Below, piece by piece: positions 41,711 to 51,806 of a stretch of 64,000 bases of DNA; the stretch's first letter is position 1, and the number at the start of each line of letters is the position of its first letter. Location: NCBI RefSeq assembly GCF_934424005.1, contig NZ_CAKRXI010000012.1:6687-70686 (forward strand), read 5' to 3'. The notes under the pieces are model-generated. The model did no database searches and had not been told where the DNA came from. It worked only from the letters and a program-made list of their open reading frames with translations. Position numbers and translations under genes: made by a program. This DNA is from an uncultured Blautia sp. (GTDB lineage: Bacteria > Bacillota > Clostridia > Lachnospirales > Lachnospiraceae).

Positions 41711-44266
41711 ATGGAACAATACAACGTCACCGGGATGAGCTGCGCTGCCTGCAGTTCCCGTGTGGAGAAGGCCGTATCCAAAGTGCCGGGAGTTACATCC
41801 TGCTCAGTCAGCCTTCTGACGAACTCCATGGGAGTTGAAGGAACCGCATCCTCTCATGACATCATCACTGCCGTAGAGCAGGCAGGTTACGGTGCATCAC
41901 TCAAGGGTGCAAATAAAGAACAGGTTTCCATGTCCGAAGCAGAGGAAGCCCTGGAAGATCACGAGACACCGGTTCTCAAACGCCGCCTGATCGCTTCCAT
42001 CGGATTTTTACTCGTTCTGATGTACTTCTCCATGGGACACATGATGTGGGGCTGGCCACTCCCGGCATTTTTTAACGATAACCACGTTGCCATGGGACTT
42101 GTCCAGCTTCTGCTTGCCGGAATCGTCATGGTCATCAACCAGAAATTCTTCATCAGCGGATTTAAAAGTCTGTGGCACCGTGCCCCCAATATGGACACAC
42201 TGGTTGCACTCGGCTCCATGGCCTCATTTGTATGGAGTGTCTACGCACTTTTTGCCATGACAAGAGCACAGGCAGACGGTGATTCCGCTGCCGTTATGAA
42301 CTACATGATGGAATTTTATTTCGAGTCCGCCGCAATGATCCTGACGCTGATCACTGTTGGAAAAATGCTCGAAGCCCGTTCCAAGGAAAAAACGACCGAC
42401 GCTCTCAAGAGCCTCATGAAACTTGCCCCAAAGACCGCCGTTGTTCTTCGCAATAGCCAGGAAACTACCGTTCCGATCGAACAGGTCCACAAGGGTGATA
42501 TCTTTGTCGTGCGTCCTGGTGAAAATATCCCGGTTGATGGCGTGATCGTCGAGGGAAGCAGCGCCGTCAATGAATCTGCTCTTACCGGTGAAAGTATCCC
42601 TGTTGACAAAGCAGCCGGAGATCTTGTTTCCGCCGCGACCGTCAACCAGTCCGGATTTATCAAATGCGAAGCAACCCGTGTCGGTGAAGATACCACACTC
42701 TCCCAGATCATCAAAATGGTAAGTGATGCCGCCGCGACCAAGGCTCCGATCGCCAAGATCGCAGACCGCGTTTCCGGTGTTTTTGTTCCGGCAGTTATTA
42801 CGATTGCAATCGTTACCACGATCATCTGGCTTCTGACCGGACATGAATTTGGCTATGCTCTTGCCCGGGGTATCTCCGTTCTCGTTATCAGTTGCCCATG
42901 TGCTCTCGGACTTGCCACTCCGGTAGCGATCATGGTCGGCAACGGAATGGGGGCCAGAAATGGTATCCTGTTCAAAACTGCCGTTTCTCTTGAAGAGGCC
43001 GGCAAGGTTCAGATCGTTGCCCTGGACAAGACCGGTACGATCACCAGCGGCCAGCCGGAAGTTACTGATCTGCTCCCTGCAGACGGAATCTCCGAACAGG
43101 AACTTCTCACCATGGCATTTGCCCTGGAGAAAAAAAGCGAACATCCGCTTGCGAAAGCGATTCTCAAACATGCTGAAGAACAACATCTTACAGCACCGGA
43201 AGTTTCTGATTTCCATGCCCTTCCCGGCAACGGACTCTCTGCAGTGCTCGATCAGGAAACTCTGATCGGTGGAAGCATGAAATTCATCAGCAGCCAGGTA
43301 AACGTTCCTGCCACCCTTTCCCAGAAGGCAGAAAAACTTGCAGAAGAAGGAAAAACGCCCCTGCTTTTTGCCCGGAATGGTAAACTGGTCGGCATTATCG
43401 CTGTTGCCGATGTTATCAAAGAAGACAGCCCACAGGCGGTCAAAGAACTCCAGAATATGGGAATCCGTGTTGTCATGCTGACCGGTGATAATGAACGCAC
43501 CGCAAGAGCGATCGGTGCACAGGCCGGTGTTGATGATGTCATCGCAGGTGTTCTCCCGGATGGCAAGGAAAGTGTGATCCGTTCACTCAGGGAACAGGGC
43601 AAAGTAGCCATGGTCGGTGACGGAATCAACGATGCCCCTGCACTTACCCGCGCAGATATCGGAATCGCGATCGGTGCCGGAACTGATATCGCAATCGATG
43701 CCGCTGATGTCGTTCTGATGAAGAGTCGTTTGAGCGATGTTCCTGCTGCAGTACGTCTCAGCCGTGCAACCCTGAAAAATATCCACGAAAATCTTTTCTG
43801 GGCATTTTTCTACAATGTAATCGGCATTCCACTGGCCGCTGGTGTATGGATCCCGATTTTCGGATGGACATTGAATCCGATGTTCGGTGCCGCCGCAATG
43901 AGTCTTTCCAGCTTCTGCGTTGTCACCAATGCCCTTCGTCTGAACCTGTTTAAGATCCACGACACAAAAAAGGACAAAAAAATTAAACAAGCTACTTCCA
44001 TTGAAGTAAAAAATGATTATAATAAAAAAGAAAAGGAGCAAAAAACTATGGTAAAAATTACAGTTAATGTTGAGGGAATGATGTGTGGACATTGCGAAGC
44101 ACATGTAAATGAAGCTATTAAGAAAGCATTCGGCGTTGAAGACGTTGTATCTTCTCACGAAAATAACACAACCGTTTTCACAGCACCGGAAAAGGTTGAT
44201 GAGGACAAGATCCGTCAGACGATCAAAGATGCCGGATACGAAGTAACCGGAATTACACAGGAATAA
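41711..44266 (+). CDS. copA: Copper-exporting P1B-ATPase with CopZ-like domain fused at the C-terminus
   Basis: 851 residues. An N-terminal heavy-metal-binding domain ([10 protein letters not shown]11/C14) precedes the P1B ATPase: TGES in the actuator domain, CPC at 395-397 in the metal site, phosphorylated D439 in DKTGT, HP motif SEHPLAKA and [10 protein letters not shown]. After the last helices and a lysine-rich linker, a second metal-binding domain begins at M780 (GMMCGHC, C792/C795) and looks like a complete 72-residue CopZ chaperone. AAAAGGAG precedes the ATG at 44048 by about ten bases, so a free CopZ may also be made by internal initiation. It exports Cu(I); co-transcribed with csoR, 11 bases upstream. 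Confidence 0.95.
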   Translation: MEQYNVTGMSCAACSSRVEKAVSKVPGVTSCSVSLLTNSMGVEGTASSHDIITAVEQAGYGASLKGANKEQVSMSEAEEALEDHETPVLKRRLIASIGFLLVLMYFSMGHMMWGWPLPAFFNDNHVAMGLVQLLLAGIVMVINQKFFISGFKSLWHRAPNMDTLVALGSMASFVWSVYALFAMTRAQADGDSAAVMNYMMEFYFESAAMILTLITVGKMLEARSKEKTTDALKSLMKLAPKTAVVLRNSQETTVPIEQVHKGDIFVVRPGENIPVDGVIVEGSSAVNESALTGESIPVDKAAGDLVSAATVNQSGFIKCEATRVGEDTTLSQIIKMVSDAAATKAPIAKIADRVSGVFVPAVITIAIVTTIIWLLTGHEFGYALARGISVLVISCPCALGLATPVAIMVGNGMGARNGILFKTAVSLEEAGKVQIVALDKTGTITSGQPEVTDLLPADGISEQELLTMAFALEKKSEHPLAKAILKHAEEQHLTAPEVSDFHALPGNGLSAVLDQETLIGGSMKFISSQVNVPATLSQKAEKLAEEGKTPLLFARNGKLVGIIAVADVIKEDSPQAVKELQNMGIRVVMLTGDNERTARAIGAQAGVDDVIAGVLPDGKESVIRSLREQGKVAMVGDGINDAPALTRADIGIAIGAGTDIAIDAADVVLMKSRLSDVPAAVRLSRATLKNIHENLFWAFFYNVIGIPLAAGVWIPIFGWTLNPMFGAAAMSLSSFCVVTNALRLNLFKIHDTKKDKKIKQATSIEVKNDYNKKEKEQKTMVKITVNVEGMMCGHCEAHVNEAIKKAFGVEDVVSSHENNTTVFTAPEKVDEDKIRQTIKDAGYEVTGITQE

Positions 44267-44275
44267 AAGGAAGCT

Positions 44276-45571
44276 ATGAACAACACACAGGATAAAAAAG
44301 CTCCAGAAGAAATCCACAACCTGCACTATTATATCGATCACATCCGATATGACATGACCAATCTTATCAAATGGCTGGTTCTGGCAGTATTGACCGGACT
44401 GAGCGTTGGCTTCATCAGCAGCCTTTTTGCCAGAGCGCTGAAATTCGTAACCAGCTATCGTACAGAACATTTCTGGGTGTTCTTTTTGCTGCCCGTTGCC
44501 GGTCTGATCATTGTTTTTCTTTATCAGAAATTCGGTCAGGAGGATGGCGGAACCAATCAGGTTTTATCAACGATCCGTTCTCAGGATGATGTACCGTTCC
44601 GTTCTGCGCCGCTGATTTTCGTTTCTACAATCCTGACTCACTTTGCCGGTGGATCTGCCGGTCGTGAAGGTGCTGCAATTCAGCTCGGCGGAAGCATCGG
44701 CAATCAGCTTGGAAGCTGGTTTCGCCTCGATGAAGAAGACCGTCATGTCATGGTCATGTGCGGTATGAGTGCTGCTTTCTCCGCAGTTTTCGGAACACCG
44801 ATGGCGGCGGCCGTCTTTTCTATGGAGGTCGTGAGCGTTGGCATTATGTATTATGCCGCACTGGTTCCATGTGTGATCGCATCCATTATTGCCTCAAAAT
44901 TTGCTGCCGGCTTTGGCATCAATCCGGAATCTTTTCATGTAGTCAATATTCCGGAACTGACCATCGAAACAGGACTCAAGATGGTCCTTGTTGCCGTTGC
45001 CTGTGCTGCCATCAGTATTATTTTCTGTATGGCGCTTCAGGGTGTCAGCAAACTTTATGCGAAATTTTTAAAAAATCCATATATCCGTATCGTCGCAGCC
45101 AGTGCCATCATTATTGTGATCACACTCTTTTTGCGCACCACTGATTATATGGGGGCCGGAAATAACCTGATCGAACTTGCTGTCGAGAATGGTCAGGCTC
45201 GTCCGTTTGACTTTTTCTGGAAGATCGTACTCACTGCACTGACCATGCGTGCCGGTTTCCGTGGTGGTGAGATTGTTCCGTCCTTCTGCATCGGAGCAAC
45301 GTTCGGATGTATTATGGGAAATCTGATCGGACTTTCCCCGTCTATCTGTGCCGCTGCCGGAATGGCTGCACTTTTCTGCGGTGTTACCAACTGCCCGATC
45401 ACTTCGATTCTGATCGCATTTGAGCTGTTTGGTTTCCGCGGTGCATCCTATTATCTGATTGCCGTTTCGATCAGTTATGCCGTATCCGGATACTACGGTC
45501 TGTACAAAGATCAGACGATCGTATACTCTAAATATAAAGCCAAGTACATCAATCGTCATACTCGTTTCTAA
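44276..45571 (+). CDS. ClC-family chloride/anion channel or antiporter
   Basis: 431 residues, about ten to twelve helices. The second ClC signature is clear: HFAGGSAGREGAAIQLGGSIG (gating Glu in GREG, with Ala in place of the usual Pro). The GSGIP motif is replaced by a DGGTNQVL segment, and the third region RGGEIVPSFCIGATFG is well kept. The missing central Ser means anion preference may differ from classic chloride ClCs. It starts nine bases after copA, so it belongs to the copper operon, perhaps balancing charge or pH during copper stress. Confidence 0.85.
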   Translation: MNNTQDKKAPEEIHNLHYYIDHIRYDMTNLIKWLVLAVLTGLSVGFISSLFARALKFVTSYRTEHFWVFFLLPVAGLIIVFLYQKFGQEDGGTNQVLSTIRSQDDVPFRSAPLIFVSTILTHFAGGSAGREGAAIQLGGSIGNQLGSWFRLDEEDRHVMVMCGMSAAFSAVFGTPMAAAVFSMEVVSVGIMYYAALVPCVIASIIASKFAAGFGINPESFHVVNIPELTIETGLKMVLVAVACAAISIIFCMALQGVSKLYAKFLKNPYIRIVAASAIIIVITLFLRTTDYMGAGNNLIELAVENGQARPFDFFWKIVLTALTMRAGFRGGEIVPSFCIGATFGCIMGNLIGLSPSICAAAGMAALFCGVTNCPITSILIAFELFGFRGASYYLIAVSISYAVSGYYGLYKDQTIVYSKYKAKYINRHTRF

Positions 45572-45644
45572 ATTTATAATCTGATTTAATTTTACATATT
45601 CCGATGTCTGCTACTCTTTAATTCAAGTCGAACATCCATGAGAC

Positions 45645-45805
45645 TTGGCGCGTGATTCTGGTCAGCATAAGCTGACATATTCTTTACAGAATCACTGCGC
45701 ATCCTCGCGGAGCGTTTATCTCAGTCGGAGATTGAACTCCCACTGAGACAAATTTGCCATTACTCACCACCTGAAAGAGGTGGGAGTCTTCTCGACTGAG
45801 ATAAA
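45645..45805. repeat. Structured palindromic element, possible IS200/IS605-type end or RNA
   Basis: Two adjacent hairpins. The first has arms GCGCGTGATTCTG (45648-45660) and CAGAATCAC-T-GCGC (45687-45700) with an inner GTCAGC-ATAA-GCTGAC. The second has perfect 13-base arms TTTATCTCAGTCG (45715-45727) and CGACTGAGATAAA (45793-45805), inside which GAACTCCCAC pairs with GTGGGAGTC. The layout resembles the structured ends of IS200/IS605 elements, but no transposase gene is present. GAGGTGGGAGTC also occurs at 41231-41242, so copies bracket the copper operon. No gene lies between 45572 and 45994. Confidence 0.5.
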
Positions 45806-45929
45806 TAGTTTCAGGCATCGGAATTCTTCTTTTATTCTTCTTTTATTTTACTTTCGATTCCCATATATTTTTCTCACAATAATGTAAAAAATGTTAGAAA
45901 TTTAACGTGTATTTTATCAAAAACTTTAC

Positions 45930-45957
45930 TTGTACATTGAAAATAATATGTTAGAAT
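45930..45957 (+). promoter_or_regulatory. pyk promoter
   Basis: TTGTAC (45930-45935) and TAGAAT (45952-45957) are spaced by 16 bases, with AGGAGG close to the start codon at 45995. Confidence 0.55.
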
Positions 45958-45994
45958 AAAGGTGTATTTTTAAGGAAAAGTAGGAGGAATTTGA

Positions 45995-47419
45995 ATGCGC
46001 AAAACAAAAATTATCTGTACCCTTGGTCCGTCTACTGATAAGGACGGTGTTCTGGAAGAACTCGTTAAAGAGGGAATGAACGTAGCACGTTTTAACTTCT
46101 CTCATGGTTTACATGATGAACAAAAAGGCCGTATTGATAAATTAAAAGAAATTCGTACAAGACTTAATAAACCGGTAGCTGCGCTTCTCGACACAAAGGG
46201 ACCTGAAATTCGTATCCGCGAATTTGAAGATGGAAAGGTCACACTGAAGGAAGGTCAGGAATTTACCTTAACTGCAGAAGAAATCGTAGGAAACGAAAAA
46301 ATCGTTTCTGTTACCTATAAAGATTTATATAAAGATGTCAAACCAGGCAACAGCATTCTGATCGATGATGGTCTGATCGGACTTGAAGTCAAGAAGATCA
46401 AAGGTCAGGACATCGTCTGTAAAGTCGTAAACGGTGGTGTTCTCGGCAATAAAAAAGGTGTCAATCTTCCTGGTGTAGAAGTAAACATGCCGTTTATCAG
46501 CCCGAAGGATCACGACGATATCCTGTTCGGCATCAAAGAAGGCTATGATTTTATCGCAGCTTCCTTTACCAGAACTGCTGCCGATGTCAAAGAAATCCGT
46601 GATATCCTTGAGAAAAACGGAGGACATGACATCAAGATCATTGCAAAGATCGAGAACCAGCAGGGTGTTGACAACATCGACAGCATCATCGAAGCTGCAG
46701 ATGGTATCATGATTGCCCGTGGTGATATGGGTGTTGAGATTCCACTTGAAGATGTACCGGTTATCCAGAAGGATATCATTGCAAAGGTATACAGCGCCGG
46801 CAAACAGGTTATCACAGCTACTCAGATGCTGGATTCCATGATCAAGAATCCACGTCCTACACGTGCTGAGACCACTGACGTTGCCAATGCGATCTATCAG
46901 GGCACAAGTGCGATCATGCTTTCCGGTGAGACTGCTGCCGGTAAATACCCTGTAGAAGCACTTAAGACCATGGTCAAGATTGCCGTACGTACTGAAGCTG
47001 ATGTCGAATATAACAAACAGTTCAGTGTTCGTACAAAAGAGCCTGCAACAAACGTAACTACCGCAATCTCTCATGCTACCTGCATGACTGCAATCGACCT
47101 GAACGCAAAAGCGATCATTGCAGTTACCCGTTCCGGAAATACTGCACGTATGGTTTCCAAATATCGTCCGGGATGTCAGATCATTGCATGTACTCCGGAT
47201 GAACGCACCTGGCGTCAGATGAACCTGATCTGGGGTGTAACACCACTCCTGACCAAAGAGGAATACAGCATGGAGATTCTTCTTCTTCACGCTACAGAAG
47301 CAGCTGAAGAAAAGGGTTATGTCAAAGAGGGCGATATCGTTGTTCTTACAGTTGGTGTTCCTCTTGGACATCCTGGCAACACAAATCTGCTCAAAGCAAC
47401 CGTTGTTGGTAAGTATTAA
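45995..47419 (+). CDS. pyk: Pyruvate kinase
   Basis: 474 residues. It converts phosphoenolpyruvate and ADP to pyruvate and ATP, the last step of glycolysis. Motifs: KIICTLGPSTDK and GMNVARFNFSHG (substrate Arg/Asn) at the N-terminus, LLDTKGPEIRI, the ADP/Mg site IIAKIENQQGVDNIDSII, MIARGDMGVEIP and the ATQMLDSMIKNPRPTRAE signature, then the C-terminal alpha/beta domain with SGNTARMVSKYRP. There is no extra PEP-utiliser domain as in Bacillus-type enzymes. Own promoter and terminator; a single gene. Confidence 0.97.
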   Translation: MRKTKIICTLGPSTDKDGVLEELVKEGMNVARFNFSHGLHDEQKGRIDKLKEIRTRLNKPVAALLDTKGPEIRIREFEDGKVTLKEGQEFTLTAEEIVGNEKIVSVTYKDLYKDVKPGNSILIDDGLIGLEVKKIKGQDIVCKVVNGGVLGNKKGVNLPGVEVNMPFISPKDHDDILFGIKEGYDFIAASFTRTAADVKEIRDILEKNGGHDIKIIAKIENQQGVDNIDSIIEAADGIMIARGDMGVEIPLEDVPVIQKDIIAKVYSAGKQVITATQMLDSMIKNPRPTRAETTDVANAIYQGTSAIMLSGETAAGKYPVEALKTMVKIAVRTEADVEYNKQFSVRTKEPATNVTTAISHATCMTAIDLNAKAIIAVTRSGNTARMVSKYRPGCQIIACTPDERTWRQMNLIWGVTPLLTKEEYSMEILLLHATEAAEEKGYVKEGDIVVLTVGVPLGHPGNTNLLKATVVGKY

Positions 47420-47473
47420 TCTGCTTATTACAACAGAATTAGCCGTTCTGTAAAATTGTATACAAAATAAACA

Positions 47474-47515
47474 AGGTTATTATCGCCTGTTCTGGACGAT
47501 AATGACCTGTTTTTT
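47474..47515 (+). terminator. Terminator of pyk
   Basis: AGGTTATTATCG pairs with CGATAATGACCT (one wobble or mismatch) around about ten bases, then a run of six T's. Confidence 0.88.
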
Positions 47516-47557
47516 ACTCCCATAAAAAAGCCAAACATATCTGTTGTAAAAACAGTT

Positions 47558-49051
47558 CTATTTCTTATAAACTGTGATTACGATCGGTTCCTGGTTTTCC
47601 TCCCCATATGGCTGAATCCAGTATAATTCTTCATCCGGATCTTTCTGTTTCTCCGCTTCAGCACCTTTGGATTCAGAATTTCCTGCTTTGGTATTTCCAT
47701 TTTCCAGAACTCTTGCAGCATCTTCGTCTTTTTCAGATGCAGATGTCGTTGCAACCTCGTCTTTCACATACTCAAGTTCCAGATATGGAGCACTTCCATT
47801 TACATCATTCAGAATGATCTGGTTCTTTCTGCCCAGAGTTTTCTTATCTGAATATTTCCCATCTTTATCCACCGAAATATTCTGAACCGCCTTGTTGATC
47901 ACACAGGTTCCATTGGTGGAAGTCGTCAGAATCACTTCTTTCTCTGAATCAGAAACCTTGATGATGTTCAATGGTTTCTCACTTTCCGTAAGTGTTATGA
48001 TAATTTTGTTCCCATCTCTTCGAAGACGGATTCCAAGCTCAGATGCAGTTTCTTTTGCACTCAGTGTAATCCAGTGATTCGCCGGATCTTTTTCATCAAT
48101 GATCGCGATTGAATGAAGTTTCTTATTCTCACTTGTCAGTGAAAATCCATTTTTGATTTCATTGATGGAAGTAGAAATCGCAAGATCTGTAATATTTCCT
48201 TCTGAATCTTTCCTGATCTCTGTCGTTCCTGTCGGGACTGTCATACCCGTAACTTCTTCTGTTTCAGTCGGATCATCCGAATCTTTCTTTGCAACACAAA
48301 TCGTACCAACTGCAGTTTCCGGATCATACTCCGTCACAATATCAGTCGAAGTAGAAGATGCAAAAGAAGCATATTCTTCATCGATATCTTCATCTGGTAG
48401 GTCTTCCTCTGCATCTTCATTTTTACTATCGGCAGAAGTGTCTGAATCAGCAGGATCTGTTTTTCCGGAAGTACTGTCTTTATCTACGGAAGCATTTTCT
48501 GTATTAGAGTTCTTATCTTCTTCAGAAGCATCTGTTTTGCCATCTTCTGTTTTGCTGTCGGCATCTGTTCCCGGCGTCTCATCTGTCTTTGTATCTGCAT
48601 CGTCTGTTTTGCCATCAACATCATTTGTATTTTTGACCGGAATCTCCGCCAGTTCTGTATAATCGCATCCCTGTCTCTGACATTTATATGTGATCACACC
48701 TGGTTTATCTGCTGTCGCCTCCTGAATGGAAACTTCTTTCAGTTCATGACCAAGCGCAGCTGTCTCATCTCTCTTTTCTTCGTAGGTACAGCCATCCGCT
48801 TTACACTTGTAGATCGTATAACCTCTTTCTGTACAGGTTGGCAGAACGACTTTACTTTCTATAAGCTCATGCTCACCTTCATTGCATAGAGCAGGTTCAT
48901 TCTCTGCTGCCCTCGTGTCTTCCTTTTCATCATCATCCGTTTCAGCTGTTTTCGCAGAAGGATTCTCCTCAGCATATACTGCAGAACTTCCTGCCAGGGT
49001 CATCGCCATGACCACGGCCAGTATCGCTGCACTTTTACTTTTCTTTCTCAT
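47558..49051 (-). CDS. Secreted acidic protein with Cys-pair repeats, function unknown
   Basis: 497 residues from ATG 49051, nine bases after AAAGGAG. A signal peptide (MRKKSKSAAILAVVMAMTLA, cleaved near VYAEE) precedes two related Cys modules (CTERGYTIYKCKADGCTYEE and ITYKCQRQGCDYTELAEI), a type common in Lachnospiraceae surface proteins. A long Asp/Ser/Thr/Glu linker (about residues 140-230) follows, then a beta-rich domain of unknown function with a conserved-looking LGIRLRRDGNKIIITL. There is no LPxTG or membrane anchor. The very acidic low-complexity linker fits a wall-spanning segment. Role unknown. Confidence 0.7.
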   Translation of the reverse strand: MRKKSKSAAILAVVMAMTLAGSSAVYAEENPSAKTAETDDDEKEDTRAAENEPALCNEGEHELIESKVVLPTCTERGYTIYKCKADGCTYEEKRDETAALGHELKEVSIQEATADKPGVITYKCQRQGCDYTELAEIPVKNTNDVDGKTDDADTKTDETPGTDADSKTEDGKTDASEEDKNSNTENASVDKDSTSGKTDPADSDTSADSKNEDAEEDLPDEDIDEEYASFASSTSTDIVTEYDPETAVGTICVAKKDSDDPTETEEVTGMTVPTGTTEIRKDSEGNITDLAISTSINEIKNGFSLTSENKKLHSIAIIDEKDPANHWITLSAKETASELGIRLRRDGNKIIITLTESEKPLNIIKVSDSEKEVILTTSTNGTCVINKAVQNISVDKDGKYSDKKTLGRKNQIILNDVNGSAPYLELEYVKDEVATTSASEKDEDAARVLENGNTKAGNSESKGAEAEKQKDPDEELYWIQPYGEENQEPIVITVYKK

Positions 49052-49127
49052 ACACATTCTCTCCTTTGTACAAAACATGGAGTCAATAAGATAAATTTAT
49101 CTTAGCATTGATTTTATATTTTTTCAA

Positions 49128-49883
49128 TTATACTCTTGCCAGATCTTTAATTACTTCCCCCGCAATAATAAGCCCTACTACCGATGGAACAAATGCAGTA
49201 GATCCCGGTATATCACGACGTTCTGTGCATTTGTGTGCTGCACCCGGAGGACAGATACAATGTGAGCGACAGCTGATTGACATATCCTCGATCGGACGGG
49301 TTGGTTTTTCCTGAGAATACACAACCTTTAATTTTTTAATTCCACGTTTCTTGAGCTCACGGCGCATAACCTTCGCAAGTGGGCATACAGAAGTTTTATA
49401 AATATCTGCCACCTGAAAAGCAGTCGGATCAAGTTTATTTCCGGCGCCCATACTGCTGATGATCGGAACTCCAGCTTCCTTTGCCTCCATAACAAGCTGG
49501 ATCTTCGCTGTTACCGTATCAACCGCATCCACTACATAATCATATTTGGAAAAATCAAACTCATCTTTCGTCTCCGGCAGATAAAAACATTTGTGAACAT
49601 TAACCTCTGCCTTCGGGTTGATATCAAGGATTCGCTCCTTCATAACATCTACTTTGTATTTACCAACCGTACTTCTTGTCGCAATGACCTGACGGTTCAG
49701 ATTGGTCAGACATACCTTATCATCATCGATCAGATCGATCGCACCTACTCCACTTCGCACAAGCGCCTCTACTGTATAACCGCCAACTCCACCGATTCCA
49801 AAAACGGCAACTCTGGAGCCGGCAAGTTTCTCCATTGCTTCTTTACCAAATAGCAGTTCTGTTCTGGAAAACTGATTTAACAT
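49128..49883 (-). CDS. tcdA: tRNA threonylcarbamoyladenosine dehydratase (E1-like, TcdA)
   Basis: 251 residues. ThiF/MoeB-type adenylating fold: GIGGVGGYTVEALVRSGVG (nucleotide loop), IDDDKVCLTNLNRQVIA (catalytic Asp and Arg), YVVDAVDTVTAKIQLV, and a C-terminal CRSHCICPPGA region in place of the Zn-binding pairs of ubiquitin E1-like proteins. TcdA cyclises t6A37 of tRNA to ct6A using ATP. It starts immediately after the larE stop (coupled), an arrangement that suggests co-expression rather than shared chemistry. Confidence 0.88.
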   Translation of the reverse strand: MLNQFSRTELLFGKEAMEKLAGSRVAVFGIGGVGGYTVEALVRSGVGAIDLIDDDKVCLTNLNRQVIATRSTVGKYKVDVMKERILDINPKAEVNVHKCFYLPETKDEFDFSKYDYVVDAVDTVTAKIQLVMEAKEAGVPIISSMGAGNKLDPTAFQVADIYKTSVCPLAKVMRRELKKRGIKKLKVVYSQEKPTRPIEDMSISCRSHCICPPGAAHKCTERRDIPGSTAFVPSVVGLIIAGEVIKDLARV

Positions 49884-50717
49884 TTATTTCTTAATCTCCT
49901 TCTCTTCCTTAGTTAATGTTTCATTCATGCTTCCTGTACGATATCCCAGAAGATCCAGAGTCACATAATCAAATCCGTATTCCTTAAGCTGCTTCGCAAT
50001 TCTGGTTCTGTTTTCTTCTTCTACAAGTCTTGCTATTTCTTCCGGCAGAACTTCAATTCTGGCAATATTTCCGTGAATACGTACACGTATCTGATGAAAT
50101 CCCATGTCCAGAAGAAGCTGTTCCGCCTTGTCCACCATTCCAAGTTTTTCCTCACTGATCGTCTCTCCATAAACGAAACGGGAAGAAAGACAGGCAAAAG
50201 ACTGTTTGTCCCATGTAGGAAGTCCCATCTCTTTTGACAGTTCACGAATTTCTTCCTTATATAATTCTGCCTGACGAAGCGGACTGCTGACACCAAGCTC
50301 TTTAACCGCGATCAGTCCCGGACGGTAGTCACCGTTATCATCCATATTGGAGCCCTCGGCTACTGCATTCATGCCGTTTTCTTTTGCAATCTGCCATATT
50401 TTTTCAAACAGTTCATGCTTGCACAGATAGCAGCGATTCTTCGGATTCTGTCGAAAGCCATCAATATCCAGCTCCTCTGATTTACAGATAATATGACGAA
50501 CACCATTTTCTTTGCAGAATTCCGTTGCTTCTTTCAATTCTCTCTCCGGAAATGAACAGGAACTGGCTGTCACTGCGATTACTTTATCTTTTCCAAGCGC
50601 CTCCAGTGCCGCTTTCAAAAGAAAGGTAGAATCCACGCCACTGGAAAAAGCAACTGCGACACTTCCCATATCTTTCAGGTTCTGCTGTAATACTTTATAT
50701 TTATCATGGATACTCAC
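49884..50717 (-). CDS. larE: ATP-dependent sacrificial sulfur transferase LarE-type
   Basis: 277 residues. PP-loop AVAFSSGVDST at 22-31, EGSNMDDNGDYRPG and SPLRQAELYKEEIREL, and QSFACLSSRF with C176 at the same position as the sacrificial Cys of Lactobacillus plantarum LarE. It adenylates the pyridinium carboxylate and donates its Cys sulfur to the nickel-pincer cofactor of lactate racemase. No larA, larB or larC is in the window. C48-like extra cysteines (RCYLC at 96-100) are present; whether a [4Fe-4S] form applies is not clear. It heads the larE-tcdA pair. Confidence 0.88.
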   Translation of the reverse strand: MSIHDKYKVLQQNLKDMGSVAVAFSSGVDSTFLLKAALEALGKDKVIAVTASSCSFPERELKEATEFCKENGVRHIICKSEELDIDGFRQNPKNRCYLCKHELFEKIWQIAKENGMNAVAEGSNMDDNGDYRPGLIAVKELGVSSPLRQAELYKEEIRELSKEMGLPTWDKQSFACLSSRFVYGETISEEKLGMVDKAEQLLLDMGFHQIRVRIHGNIARIEVLPEEIARLVEEENRTRIAKQLKEYGFDYVTLDLLGYRTGSMNETLTKEEKEIKK

Positions 50718-50837
50718 TATAAAACGCTCCTTTTTAACATAGTAATCTAGTGTGTATTATAGCATACTGATATGAACCATACAATATACAGTTCCCTTGA
50801 AAGTTGTTGCGAACATCAATTTTACTGCTTTCCATAA

Positions 50838-50880
50838 GAAAAAACTGCTACATCACTGACTTTTCAGTGCTGTAGCAGCT
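50838..50880 (-). terminator. Terminator of the Rpn pseudogene
   Basis: CTGCTACA-CACTGA and TCAGTG-TGTAGCAG arms around a short loop, then six T's on the minus strand. Closely similar to the hairpin at 52097-52137. Confidence 0.85.
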
Positions 50881-50909
50881 ATTCCTATATTACTCAAAAT
50901 TAAAGTTCC

Positions 50910-51806
50910 CTACCTTTTCACTATTCCCATTTTCTCTTCAAATTGCTCTATGTTTTTTGCAGTTATGGCAACTTTTAACATCTTGTCCAATACCTCTGTG
51001 TCCTTCTCATTTATGATAGACTCTCGCAATTTATCCGGTATTTTACCATGCTGCTCTAATATCTGTGTAAGCACTTCTACCTGCGTCTCCACTCTTTCTT
51101 CCGCCCGCTCCCATTTAATAATTTCATCAAATCTCATATACTCTTCCCTCACTTCCGGCCGCAGTTTGACTCTCTTTACGTATTGATGAATTTTTTTGAG
51201 ATCGTCATTTACTGCGTTTTTCTCTTTACTTTCTTTTAAATATAACAATAGTTCTCTGATTTCTGAACTTCCACCCTTACTGCCTTCACTATTAAAATAA
51301 TAAAATTTTAATCCGTCGTCATATTCCAGATCCGGTTCTTCTTCACATTTATTATGTACGGTATACACCATATAATCTTTTCCAAAAGGATCATAATCTG
51401 TAATTGTAATAACATACAAATTGGGCATATTATTAAAATTCTTTTCTCCGCTTTTTAAATATCTTCCATCCATTTTAGCCTGATAAAAGCGATTATGTCG
51501 TGGAAGATCTGTCTCTTTCTGCAAATGAGATTCTATATCGTATACATTTAATGAAGAATTTTCTCCATCTTTGTCTTCTGGTGCCTCATTTACTTCTACA
51601 TCAAGCCGAATCCCTCTATATTCCGGGCTTAATGCCATAATTGTTTTTTGAGTTACTACCTTAACCTAACCTATTTTTCTTTGTAATAAAATTGATAATA
51701 ACTCTCTGCAAAAGTCCGCCCCGACCTCATCGTCCGCTGCTAATGTACTAATCATAAAATCATCCAGTACATTTAATTCCTCCAGTTTTCTCTTTGTATA
51801 TCCCAT
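50910..51806 (-). pseudogene. Rpn-family PD-(D/E)XK protein interrupted by an amber codon
   Basis: From ATG 51806 (preceded by AAAGGAGTG) the frame reads MGYTKRKLEELNVLDDFMIS through RELLSILLQRKIG, then TAG at 51668-51666, and continues in the same frame as VKVVTQKTIMALSPEYRGIRLDVEV to a stop at 50910. Without the amber codon the protein would be 298 residues, normal for this PDDEXK/Rpn group (LDVEV and DIESHLQ are core strands). A downstream ATG at 51638 could give a 242-residue truncated product lacking the N-terminal helix. One mutation to a sense codon would restore it. Confidence 0.85.

Noticed and set aside
46325..47371. 348-codon antisense frame in pyk, with another at 42224-43216 in copA
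   Set aside because: Both lie opposite strongly conserved genes; their translations are Cys/His/Asp-rich and without motifs, as expected for shadow frames.
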